From NCBI GenBank assembly GCA_016187725.1, contig JACPJE010000001.1, positions 1,156 through 49,214 on the forward strand: a stretch of 48,059 bases of DNA, in the 5' to 3' direction. The DNA is from Candidatus Latescibacterota bacterium. GTDB taxonomy: Bacteria > Latescibacterota > UBA2968 > UBA8231. The notes under the pieces were generated by a model. That model ran no database searches. It was not told where the DNA came from and worked only from the letters and a program-made list of their open reading frames with translations. Positions within the stretch are counted from its first letter, which is position 1. Each line of letters starts with the position of its first letter. Position numbers and translations under genes: made by a program. This document shows positions 24,476 to 32,509 of the stretch, piece after piece.

Positions 24476-25779
24476 CGCAGGCGGAAACGCTGCGCCTCCA
24501 GCTTGGAAAAAACCGCCAAATACAGCCGCCAGTTGCCGGCTTTGTCAAAGCCAACATCGAAGCGGGCCATGTCCACTGCCGGCATCAGCAGTCTCAGGCC
24601 CAGGCCGTAGCCCATTCTGGCACGGGCCAAGGTGAACTCCCTGTCCCTGCTCCAGGCCAATCCCGCATCGGCAAACAAGGCGCCGGCCAGTCCCAGGTCG
24701 GCCCTCAACCCCAACAGGCTGTATTCCTTGGATGCCATCAGCGGAAAACGGTATTCCGCGGTGCCGATCCACTGGTTCTTCCCGTAGAGATCCCGGCCCA
24801 ACTCCTCGAGTTGATACCCCCGGATACTGTTGGCGCCCCCCAGGTGGAAGTCCAGGTACTCCGGTATGCTGCGCCCGACCGCGCCGGATTGCAGGGATAA
24901 CAAGCTGGCCAGCACCAGGGTATGGGTGGCACCTGCCGGCTGAAAACGGCGGACATCGAGGTGGGCGGTCCAGAAATCCCCGTCGCCGCCCAGCACGCCT
25001 CCCGTCTTCACGGCCTCGATCTCGTTGAACCATCCCTCATGCGGATTGCCCCACACGTCGCGCGAATCATACCCTGCGCCAGCGCCGATCTGGAACAACT
25101 GGTCGCTGCCATCCTTTGACAGGGTATGTCCCGGCACATCGCTCTGGGCGCGAAAGTAAGACCCGCCGAACTTGACCCGGCCGCGCTCCCTCAGGTACAT
25201 CCCGAACCAGGGGCTGATCTCAAAAGTCGTCTCGCGAAAGCCATCCAGTTCGTTCTCGCGCTCGATGCGGGCGAGGGTCAGATCCAGGGAAAAGTGATTG
25301 CCCGCGATCCAGGGATAGTTCAAGTCGAGCAAGAACGAGGTTTTGCCGCCGAACAAGGCGAACCCAGCCACATAGAGGTCCCGACCCAGCATGTTTACCG
25401 ACTTCAGGGCCGGCCCAAACGACCACCCATCCTGATCGGTGACATCATAGGTGATGTAAGGCACAGCAAAAGGCAGTTCCCGCACTTCGATGGTCAGAGC
25501 CACACCATCCCCGTCTGCCACCGGCACTACTTTCGCAGAGCTGAAGATGTCCAGATTGTCCAGACGTTGTATGTCCGTCTGCACCTGCTGGAGGCGCAGC
25601 GACTGGCCCACGTGGGAGTGCAGTTCGCGCAGAATGACCTGTTCCCGGGTGATGCGGTTGCCGGCCACTTCGATCCGGGTGATGGTCCGACCCTCGAAAG
25701 GGCGAAGGGTCTCAAACCCCTCTGCCGCCCCCAGCCAAGTGGGTAAGGCCAGCAGGGCGAGAAACCAGTTTCTCGTCAT
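24472..25779 (-). CDS. Omp85/BamA-TamA-like outer-membrane protein with one POTRA domain
   Basis: About 435 residues. A signal peptide (FLALLALPTWLGAAEG) leads to a single POTRA-like domain (about 28-105: RTITRIEVAGNRITREQVILREL and DIQRLDNLDIFSSAKVV). A 16-strand-type barrel region follows, and the L6 hairpin motif reads SIRGYQ in place of VRGF/Y. A normal BamA has five POTRA domains, so this is a short Omp85 paralogue for insertion or secretion of a particular cargo. The last residues (RFRLR) lack the usual terminal Phe. I use ATG 25779, which gives the signal peptide; ribosome-site support is weak. Confidence 0.78.
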   Translation of the reverse strand: MTRNWFLALLALPTWLGAAEGFETLRPFEGRTITRIEVAGNRITREQVILRELHSHVGQSLRLQQVQTDIQRLDNLDIFSSAKVVPVADGDGVALTIEVRELPFAVPYITYDVTDQDGWSFGPALKSVNMLGRDLYVAGFALFGGKTSFLLDLNYPWIAGNHFSLDLTLARIERENELDGFRETTFEISPWFGMYLRERGRVKFGGSYFRAQSDVPGHTLSKDGSDQLFQIGAGAGYDSRDVWGNPHEGWFNEIEAVKTGGVLGGDGDFWTAHLDVRRFQPAGATHTLVLASLLSLQSGAVGRSIPEYLDFHLGGANSIRGYQLEELGRDLYGKNQWIGTAEYRFPLMASKEYSLLGLRADLGLAGALFADAGLAWSRDREFTLARARMGYGLGLRLLMPAVDMARFDVGFDKAGNWRLYLAVFSKLEAQRFRLR

Positions 25780-25840
25780 CCGCGTCGCCACGGGACTGGT
25801 CGCCACAGAGTTCCAGCCGTCTGGCTTGTAGTCGAGCCCT

Positions 25841-26000
25841 CTACATCCACGAGCGGATACTGTGCTGTCCCTTCCGGTCCCCATACGGGCGTTCCAGGCG
25901 GTTGCCCGGAGGCACGGCCAGATCGCGCAGATCGCGCGCCTAGTTGAGCTGATCCAGCTTGCGCCGGGCAATGGGCCACAGCGCCGGCGGTGGAACATGG
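25841..26000 (-). pseudogene. Decayed RelE/HigB-type toxin fragment
   Basis: No intact gene lies in 25780-26020, but on the minus strand one frame reads PPALWPIARRKLDQLN, a TAG stop (25940-25942), then ARDLRDLAVPPGNRLE and GDRKGQHSIR, ending at TAG 25841-25843. The blocks RRKL.QL, DL..PPGNRLE, GDR.GQ.SIR are characteristic of the RelE/HigB family of toxin-antitoxin systems. The start, the C-terminal third and any antitoxin gene are missing, so this is a remnant. It lies beside the compositionally different beta-helix gene. Confidence 0.72.
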
Positions 26001-26020
26001 CGCCCGTGCGGAGCACAGGC

Positions 26021-27541
26021 TCATCTCAGCCACAGCCCTTTGGGCTCGGCCGGGGGCGTGGCGTCCGGCGAGGAAGAGACATATTCATAGGCCCCGATGT
26101 CCCAGCCGGCCCCCTGGGGCCGGCTGACGCCGTCTTTATCAAGGGTGAATGAGTCGGACAAATCCAATCCCGCGTCTTTGGCTTTGGACCCGGCCGGCAA
26201 ATGAAAGTCGCTCCCGCCGGGATCGACCAAGTCCGCGGCGGCGAGGTCTGAAACGCACTGGGCGCAGGCCCCGCTCCAGGCGTTCGAGTAGGCGTTGTGG
26301 CTGCTGGTCAAGGTCCCTTGAAGGGATGTTTGCGCGCCGCCAGCATTGTTTGCCAGCAAGAGGTTGTTCCTGAGGACGACGGACCCGGCGGCGATAAAAA
26401 GACCGCAAGCGCCCGACCGATAAATCGTGTTGTTGTTCAGAAAAATATTGGCGCCGCCATAGACCTTGATTCCCGACTCGCTGGACGTGGCGATCACGTT
26501 GTTGCGAACCTCCACACCCCTCGGCGTTCCCCAAGTGTCGGCGAGGGCGATGGCCGCGTCCTCGGCGTTCACGTCATGGATGTCATTGCCGGCGATTAAG
26601 TTGTTCTGGTCCGGATCGCCGTCGCGTGCGCCTTGATGAACGATGGCGCGGACCCCCGATCCGGCTGGATCGTTCAAATTGTAAATGGTGTTGCCGACAA
26701 TCACAAGATTTGTGTATCCGCCTTTGACATCGATCCCGTCCCCTTGGCCACCGTATACGCCGCCGTTATAGATGATGTTGTCCCGCAAGGTGACGTGGTC
26801 ATGGGAAGGGAAACCCATACACAAAGCGGCGGAGCCCCCGGAGTCCCTCGCGGAACATCCCCCGCCGCCCGCGTAAATCAGTTCCCCATGGCTGTCGTGG
26901 ATCAGGTTGTTTTCGATGGTGATGTTCGAGGAGGCCGGGCACCAGGCGCTGCTGCCCTCATGAGGGCCGTCCGCCGTCGGAACGATTTGGACCAAGGGGC
27001 CATCGGCTGCTCCCGCGGTGTGGAAAATATCCGAACGGCGGACCACCCAGTTATCCCCGCAGATATTGATCGCCTTACCGGACGCCGTCATACTGATCCG
27101 AAATCCGTCGATGGTGACGTTGCTGTATTTGACGTGAGCGCTGTTCTGGGCGTTGAAATTTCGGACCTTCGCCATGGATTTCCCGGAGTAGGGCTGCCAA
27201 TCGGGCGCCGCGTCATTGGCGTTATAGCAGCTGCGGCCGTCCAGCGTCAAGATGAATGCGCCTCCGACCTTTCGGGTCAGATCAATCTCGTCGGGCGCTC
27301 CATAGACTTGGTCCGTATCGCCGGAGGCTCGCCGCGCGGAGAAATAGACCGTGGCGTCCCCTGCAGCCAGGGCGGCGTTCACCGCGCCCCAGTCCAAGGC
27401 CGCCCAGGGGTGGGCCGGAGAACCGTCTTTCACGGAACCGCGGTAGTCAGGATCAAGGTAAAACGCCACCGCAGAGTGCTGGGCCTGCGCAAAGGAAGAA
27501 CCCGCACAAACCAGCAGGACCTCGATCGGCCATTTTTTCAC
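26021..27541 (-). CDS. Secreted right-handed parallel beta-helix protein
   Basis: 506 residues starting at GTG 27541, with GGAGGAAAG upstream. A signal peptide ends near AQAQ. Residues about 100-400 are parallel beta-helix rungs of the type SNITIENNLIHDSHGE, HVTLRDNIIYNGG, NLVIVGNTIYNLND, GVEVRNNVIATSSESGIKV, IFLNNNTIYRSG. The end (DFHLPAGSKAKDAG, then DKDGVSRPQGAGWDIGAYEY) is a choice-of-anchor Q-like domain. Such proteins bind or cleave polysaccharides. Codon use is noticeably less GC-rich than the neighbours, and a toxin remnant lies next to it, which together suggest acquisition by transfer (inference). Confidence 0.82.
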   Translation of the reverse strand: MKKWPIEVLLVCAGSSFAQAQHSAVAFYLDPDYRGSVKDGSPAHPWAALDWGAVNAALAAGDATVYFSARRASGDTDQVYGAPDEIDLTRKVGGAFILTLDGRSCYNANDAAPDWQPYSGKSMAKVRNFNAQNSAHVKYSNVTIDGFRISMTASGKAINICGDNWVVRRSDIFHTAGAADGPLVQIVPTADGPHEGSSAWCPASSNITIENNLIHDSHGELIYAGGGGCSARDSGGSAALCMGFPSHDHVTLRDNIIYNGGVYGGQGDGIDVKGGYTNLVIVGNTIYNLNDPAGSGVRAIVHQGARDGDPDQNNLIAGNDIHDVNAEDAAIALADTWGTPRGVEVRNNVIATSSESGIKVYGGANIFLNNNTIYRSGACGLFIAAGSVVLRNNLLLANNAGGAQTSLQGTLTSSHNAYSNAWSGACAQCVSDLAAADLVDPGGSDFHLPAGSKAKDAGLDLSDSFTLDKDGVSRPQGAGWDIGAYEYVSSSPDATPPAEPKGLWLR

Positions 27542-27603
27542 CTGCTGCTTTCCTCCACTGCGAAGGCGGTGGCGATCAGTATTTCCATACGTACTCCACT
27601 TGC

Positions 27604-28608
27604 TCAGGCTTTGTCGCCACCCTCGGGCACCGGCACCTCGCGCCGGATCAACCCCCGCTCCCTCAACTCATTCCAGAAGGCCGCCGGGATCTTTTCGGTG
27701 AGCAGCTTGAAATTCTCGTCCACCCGCGCGGGCTGGCGGGTGCCGGGGATGATACAGGTGATGGCCGGATGGGCCAGGGCGAACTGCGAGGCCGCGGCCT
27801 TGATGGAGACCTGGTGGCGGGCAGCTACCTCTTCCAGTTGCCGGGCCTTGTCGATGACCTGCGGGGGCGCGTCGGCGTAGTTGTACTTGCTGCCCGGCTG
27901 GGCGCCCTTGGCCAGGATGCCGCTGTTGTAGGTGCCCCCGGCCATGATGCCGATTTTCTTTTCGATGCACAGGGGCAGCAACTCGTCCATGGACTCCTGT
28001 TCGAGCAGGCTGTAGCGGCCGGCCAGCAGAAAGCAGTCGAAGCGCCCCTCCCGGGCAAAGCGGGCCAGCATCTCCCACTGGTTCATGCCGGCGCTCACCG
28101 CGCGGATGCCCCCCTGGCTGCGCAGCTTGTCCAGGGCCGGGTACGCGCCCTTGATCGCCGCCTCGTAGTGGTCGTCCGGATCGTGGATGTGGAGGATGTC
28201 GATGCGATCCACACCCAGACGTTCGAGGCTGCTCTCGAAGGAGCGCATCACCCCGTCGTAGCTGAAGTCGAAGACCGGCTGGAAGGGCGGCGGGTTCTCG
28301 AAGATATCCTGCCCCCGGTCCTTCCCCTCGGTGGGCACCAGGATGCGGCCCACCTTGGTGGCCAGCACGTAGGAATCGCGGGGCACCCCCTTCAAGGCCC
28401 GACCCAGGCGCATCTCGCTCTTGCCCGAGCCGTAGAGCGGGGCGGTGTCGAAGAGGTTCAACCCCAGATCCAGGGCGCGGTGCACCACGGCCGTGGCCTG
28501 CTCCTCGGGGATGTCGCCGTACAGGCCGCCCAGGGCCGCGCAGCCCAGGCCCAGGCGGGTCACCTGCAGTCCAGTACGGCCCAGTTCTTTTTTCTCTAGT
28601 GGGTTCAT
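27604..28608 (-). CDS. Aldo/keto reductase
   Basis: 334-residue NADPH-dependent reductase of the AKR superfamily. The catalytic tetrad is visible: Asp54 and Tyr59 in LFDTAPLYGSGKSE, Lys85 in LATKVGR and His140/His142 in DILHIHDPDD. The long insert with PPPFQPVFDFSYDGV and the GGTYNSGIL block resemble the D-threo-aldose/L-fucose 1-dehydrogenase subgroup. Start ATG 28608 has GGAGGA at good distance. It is separated from the TonB receptor gene upstream by a strong hairpin. Confidence 0.88.
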   Translation of the reverse strand: MNPLEKKELGRTGLQVTRLGLGCAALGGLYGDIPEEQATAVVHRALDLGLNLFDTAPLYGSGKSEMRLGRALKGVPRDSYVLATKVGRILVPTEGKDRGQDIFENPPPFQPVFDFSYDGVMRSFESSLERLGVDRIDILHIHDPDDHYEAAIKGAYPALDKLRSQGGIRAVSAGMNQWEMLARFAREGRFDCFLLAGRYSLLEQESMDELLPLCIEKKIGIMAGGTYNSGILAKGAQPGSKYNYADAPPQVIDKARQLEEVAARHQVSIKAAASQFALAHPAITCIIPGTRQPARVDENFKLLTEKIPAAFWNELRERGLIRREVPVPEGGDKA

Positions 28609-28632
28609 CTTGTCCTCCGACGTGAGTGGTAG

Positions 28633-28657
28633 GGCGCCGGGCAAGGCTCCCGGCGCC
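28633..28657. terminator. Strong hairpin after the TonB receptor gene
   Basis: GGCGCCGGG (28633-28641) and CCCGGCGCC (28649-28657) form a perfect 9-bp stem with a 7-base loop. It falls between the receptor stop codon and the reductase ribosome site. No T-run follows in the minus direction, while TTTT follows on the plus strand, so it may weaken read-through or protect an mRNA end rather than act as a full terminator. Confidence 0.5.
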
Positions 28658-28665
28658 AGTGGTTT

Positions 28666-30657
28666 TCAGTAATCCCAGGCCCAGCTCAGGGTGTCCAGGT
28701 ACACCGTATGCCGCTGGTCGTACCGGCCCGGCAACTCCTGGTCGAGGGGGAGTTGCCCCTCGGCCCAGCGGACCCTCTCGACCTGCTCGCGGCTCCAGGC
28801 CAGGCCGTAGCTGGCCCACCAGGTGAATTTCTTGCCCACCTCCTGTTTCAGGTAGATCTCCAGCCCTTTGGCGCTAGCCCCGCTCAGGTCGAGAGCCACC
28901 CGGTCGTCCTGCAGTTCGGGGAAGATCTCGATGGCGCCCTGCCAGTTGCGGTACACCGGCCGCAGGTGCGCGGCTTTTTTGAGATACGCCTCCACCCTCA
29001 ACTGCGGCCCCTCGGCAAAGCGGTGTTCCAGCCCCGCCACCCAGTGGGTGGACTGCTCGGCGGGATGAAAATCCTGCTCCCCCTCCTCCACCCGCACTTC
29101 GCCGATGCCCTGGGATTGGCAGAAGCGCCCCCAGCCGACCCGCAGCCAGGTCTGTTTGCCCAGGGTATAGAGCAGATTGAGGCGCGGGCTGAAGCGCCCC
29201 TCTCCCGCGTACGAAGCGCGGTCGTAGCGCAATCCCGCCTCGGCCTTGAGCGGGGCGGCCAGCGACACCCGGGCCGCCAGGTACCCGGCCGCACGGTTTC
29301 CCGAGGGCGCCAGCGCGACCTGGGTGGTGTCGGTCCAGTGGCGGAGACTGTCGCCGAGGATCTGGTCCCGCTCCTTCTGGTTGAGGTAATCGTAGTGGGC
29401 CGACACCCGCCGCAGATCCGCGCCCCATTTGAGGAAAAGATCCTCGCTGGCCTCCCAACTCCAGTCCTGCTTGAAGCCCCAGAACCCGGAGTCGCGCTCG
29501 TCGCTGATCCGGAAATCCACCTGGTCGCTCTCGCCTTCAAAAGCCAGGCCCTGGCGCTGATGGTCGCCCTGCCCGTGCGCCAGCAGGGTCTGGGCTAGAA
29601 GATGGGGGCCAAAGGTGGAGTTGAGGGTCAGCCAGGCATAGGTGTTTTGATATTTGGTGTTCGAGATATCGCGGTCGTCCTCGACAAAATCCATCCGGTC
29701 CTGCGCCCCCAGGAAGTGGGCGAAAAGGGTGTGACGGTCATCGAGACGGTACTCGACCTTGGCCAGCGCATCGTAATAGGTGGGCTGGGGCGCCTCATCT
29801 TCGCCCATCAGGTCCAGCACCAGGTCCAAATAGCCCCGCCGCACCGAGGCCATCCAGTTGCCGCGCACAAAACCGCCGCGGGCAAAGGCCCGGGTGTTCA
29901 TCAGGCCCACCCCGGCCCCCACCTGTTGCTGGCCGGGCGAAGGACGGACGGATTTGATGTTGAACACCCCGCTGCGCCGGTCGCCGTACTCGGCGGGGAA
30001 GCCCCCGGTCAGCAAATCAACCCCTTCGATCAGCGACACATCCACGATGCTCAACGCCCCGCCGTTGATGTCCTTCAGGTGGAAGGGATCATTTAATTCC
30101 AGCCCGTCCAGCAGCACCAGCACCTGGTCGTGCTCGCCGCCGCGCACCGTGAACTTGGCCGAAAAGTCGTCGCCGGCCACCCCGGGCAAATGGACCACGG
30201 CCCGGTAGATATCCTCGCCGAACTGGGGGATGCTCTGGATCTCCTCCCGGGTGAGGGCCTGGCTGGAGGCTGGCTCCTTGCCCATGACGGCAAAGCGGCC
30301 CGGGGTGATGGTGATCTCGCTCAGGGAGATGGGCTTCTCGACCAGTTCCACCAGCACTTGGGCGACACCACCTTCGGTCAGTGCGACCCCGGTCAGACGT
30401 GCCGGCTCGTACCCGATATGACTCACCTGCAAGGTGTACTGACCCGCCGGCAGGCCCGCAATCGCAAAGCGCCCCTCGGCGCCGCTCAAGGCGCCGGCCC
30501 CGGCGCCCACTACTTCCACACTAGCCCCGGCCAGCGGCGCCCGGGTGCCGGCCTCCACCACCTGGCCCTGGATTTCTCGGGCAGCCCGAACAGGCACCGC
30601 CCAGAAGCCGCACCAGACCAGACAAAGGGCCAGGACCACCCTTTTGCTCTCTTGCAT
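28666..30657 (-). CDS. TonB-dependent receptor with N-terminal carboxypeptidase-regulatory-like domain, possibly shortened
   Basis: 663 residues. Signal peptide (VVLALCLVWCGFWAVPVRAA), a carboxypeptidase-regulatory-like fold (about 28-105: EIQGQVVEAGTRAPLAGASV and GRFAIAGLPAGQYTLQVSHIGY), a TonB plug (about 115-225, with VHLPGVAGDDFSAKFTVRGGE and VLVLLDGLELNDPFH), then barrel strands. The sequence ends soon after LPGRYDQRHTVYLD, whereas relatives continue for several more strands after this DQRHT motif. The last residues LSWAWDY still end in an aromatic, so a shortened barrel may work. Ligand unknown. I chose ATG 30657 because it gives the signal peptide. Confidence 0.8.
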   Translation of the reverse strand: MQESKRVVLALCLVWCGFWAVPVRAAREIQGQVVEAGTRAPLAGASVEVVGAGAGALSGAEGRFAIAGLPAGQYTLQVSHIGYEPARLTGVALTEGGVAQVLVELVEKPISLSEITITPGRFAVMGKEPASSQALTREEIQSIPQFGEDIYRAVVHLPGVAGDDFSAKFTVRGGEHDQVLVLLDGLELNDPFHLKDINGGALSIVDVSLIEGVDLLTGGFPAEYGDRRSGVFNIKSVRPSPGQQQVGAGVGLMNTRAFARGGFVRGNWMASVRRGYLDLVLDLMGEDEAPQPTYYDALAKVEYRLDDRHTLFAHFLGAQDRMDFVEDDRDISNTKYQNTYAWLTLNSTFGPHLLAQTLLAHGQGDHQRQGLAFEGESDQVDFRISDERDSGFWGFKQDWSWEASEDLFLKWGADLRRVSAHYDYLNQKERDQILGDSLRHWTDTTQVALAPSGNRAAGYLAARVSLAAPLKAEAGLRYDRASYAGEGRFSPRLNLLYTLGKQTWLRVGWGRFCQSQGIGEVRVEEGEQDFHPAEQSTHWVAGLEHRFAEGPQLRVEAYLKKAAHLRPVYRNWQGAIEIFPELQDDRVALDLSGASAKGLEIYLKQEVGKKFTWWASYGLAWSREQVERVRWAEGQLPLDQELPGRYDQRHTVYLDTLSWAWDY

Positions 30658-30735
30658 ACTCTGCCTTCTCAGCGAGAAATTCTCCAGGAAAGATAGGCGA
30701 TCCAACCCAGGGCCAACACCGGGCTTCCCCGGTGC

Positions 30736-30764
30736 TTGACCGGGTCCCCTCCCATTGGTTAGAT
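30736..30764 (+). promoter_or_regulatory. Promoter of the glycan cassette
   Basis: TTGACC (30736-30741), a 17-base spacer and TTAGAT (30759-30764) would start transcription about 73 bases before the ATG at 30844. A small hairpin, CACCGGG (30717-30723) with CCCGGTG (30728-30734), lies just upstream. A second -10-like box, TATACA, lies near 30803. The rest of 30658-30843 shows nothing recognisable. Confidence 0.5.
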
Positions 30765-30843
30765 TAACCACGCCTCGGCGGGCTCTAGCTCCAAGTCTGT
30801 ACTATACAAAAGACTTACCCCTTCTGCCTTCTCCCTTGTACGC

Positions 30844-31752
30844 ATGGATATGAAATTACTGGTCACCGGTGCCCACGGCCTCCTGGGGCGCAGCCTGCTG
30901 GAGCCGGACTTCGACGCCGAGATGATCGGCTGTGGCCGCGGGGAAACCCCGGTGGGCAGGGGAACCTACCACCCCATCGAACTGACCGATCCTCAGGTGG
31001 TCTTTGCCCTGCTGGACAGGGTGAGGCCCGACTGGGTCATCCACACGGCAGCCCTCACCGACGTGGACCGCTGTGAAATCGACCGCCCGCTGGCCCTGCA
31101 GATCAATCTGGAGATCGTCCGGCACCTGGCCTCGGCCTGCCTCCAACTGGGCCTGGGCTTGGTTCAGCTCTCCACCGACTACGTCTTCGACGGCCGCAAC
31201 GGCCCCTACGGCGAGCAGGACCCGACCAACCCGCTCTCCTATTACGGGGCGCTCAAGTTGCAGAGCGAGGGCGTGGTCCTGCAGGAGGGACTCAAGGGGC
31301 TGGTGCTGCGCACCCTGTGGCTCTACGGGTACCTCCCGGGAACCCGGCGCAATCTGGTGACCTGGCCGCTGGAGGCGCTGGCCCGGGGAGAACAATTGAG
31401 GGTAGTGGACGACCAGTGGGGCAATCCCACCCATGTCCACGACGTGGCCCAGGCCCTGGTCGAGCTGTGCCGGCGCCAGGTCCAGGGTCTTTTCCATCTG
31501 GGCGGCGCTACCTATCTGACCCGCTATCAACTGACCCAGGAGCTGGCCCGTTTCTTTGGCCTGGACCCCGGCCTGGTTCAGCCCATCTCCACCGTGGCCG
31601 CCGGCCAGCAGGCGCCCCGCCCTCTGCGCTCGGGGCTGCGCACCCAGGCCCTCGAATCCCTGCTGCACAGCGCGCCGCTGAGACTATCCCAGGGCCTGGA
31701 GCAGTTGGCCGGCCAGGAAAGCTTCCGCCGCGACTTTTCCACTCTCTTTTGA
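30844..31752 (+). CDS. rfbD: dTDP-4-dehydrorhamnose reductase family protein
   Basis: The protein (302 residues) is a short-chain-dehydrogenase-like sugar-nucleotide reductase of the RmlD/RfbD family. It has an N-terminal NAD(P) motif (VTGAHGLLGRSLL), IHTAALTDVDRCE, the catalytic block STDYVFDGRNGPYGEQDPTNPLSYYGALK with Tyr-x3-Lys, and VVDDQWGNPTHVHDVA in the substrate domain. RfbD makes dTDP-L-rhamnose. The other rfb genes are not in the window, so the exact sugar is inferred. First of three closely spaced glycan genes. Confidence 0.85.
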   Translation: MDMKLLVTGAHGLLGRSLLEPDFDAEMIGCGRGETPVGRGTYHPIELTDPQVVFALLDRVRPDWVIHTAALTDVDRCEIDRPLALQINLEIVRHLASACLQLGLGLVQLSTDYVFDGRNGPYGEQDPTNPLSYYGALKLQSEGVVLQEGLKGLVLRTLWLYGYLPGTRRNLVTWPLEALARGEQLRVVDDQWGNPTHVHDVAQALVELCRRQVQGLFHLGGATYLTRYQLTQELARFFGLDPGLVQPISTVAAGQQAPRPLRSGLRTQALESLLHSAPLRLSQGLEQLAGQESFRRDFSTLF

Positions 31753-31768
31753 ACAGACTGTCCGGGCC

Positions 31769-32509
31769 ATGACCGAAACGCCGCTGCGGGTCTCGCTGAT
31801 CACCCCCACCTACAACGAACGCGAGAACATCGCCCTGCTTGCCCAGGAGATCTTTGAGACCCTGAAGCCGGCGCCCGACATCGACCTGGAGTTGATCGTG
31901 GTGGACGACAATTCTCCCGATGGGACCGGCCAGGTCGCCGAGGCCCTGGTCGCCCAGTATCCGGTGAAGGTGGTGCACCGGCCCGGCAAGCTGGGCCTGG
32001 GCTCGGCGGTGATGGCCGGCTTCGCCCGCTCCGACCGGCCCTTCCTCGGCGTGATCGACGCGGACCTGAGCCACGACCCGGCCATCCTCCCTCAACTGAT
32101 CCACGGCCTGCGGGAGTACGACCTGACCTCTGGCAGCCGCTTCGGCCTGACCAGCCGGGTCGAAAAATGGGCCTGGCACCGCAAAATGATCTCGATGGTG
32201 GGGGTGGGGGCCGCCCGGCTGCTGACCGGGGCCGAGGACCCGCTATCCGGGTACTTCTTCCTGCACCGCGAGGTGATCGAGGGGCTGGAACTCACCTCCT
32301 CCGGGTACAAGATCTTCCTGGAGATCCTGGTCAAGGGACACTGGAGCCGGCTCCTGTCCGTGCCCTTTGTCTTCCGCAACCGCCAGTTCAGCAGCAGCAA
32401 GCTCAACCTGCGCGAGCACCTGCTCTTCGCCAAGCAGCTCCTCTACTTCAGCTTTTACCGCCTGTCCAGGCGGTGCCGGCCCTCCGCCCGGGCCAGGGAC
32501 AGAGCCTGA
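31769..32509 (+). CDS. Polyprenol-phosphate mannosyl/glucosyltransferase (DPM1-like GT2)
   Basis: 246-residue GT-A enzyme of family GT2. VSLITPTYNERENI, LIVVDDNSPDGT, GKLGLGSAVMAGF, FLGVIDADLSHDP (the DAD metal motif) and TSGSRF are the dolichol-phosphate-mannose synthase signature set, and PLSGYFFLHREVIEG and SSGYKIFLEILVKG match the single-domain soluble type. It would load a sugar onto a polyprenyl phosphate, the donor used by GT39-like enzymes such as the one at 21970. Its stop overlaps the next start (TGATG). Confidence 0.9.
   Translation: MTETPLRVSLITPTYNERENIALLAQEIFETLKPAPDIDLELIVVDDNSPDGTGQVAEALVAQYPVKVVHRPGKLGLGSAVMAGFARSDRPFLGVIDADLSHDPAILPQLIHGLREYDLTSGSRFGLTSRVEKWAWHRKMISMVGVGAARLLTGAEDPLSGYFFLHREVIEGLELTSSGYKIFLEILVKGHWSRLLSVPFVFRNRQFSSSKLNLREHLLFAKQLLYFSFYRLSRRCRPSARARDRA

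Noticed and set aside
25780-27600. An integrative element with attachment sites around the toxin remnant and beta-helix gene
   Set aside because: No integrase, transposase, tRNA or flanking direct repeats were seen, so only a transferred patch is claimed.
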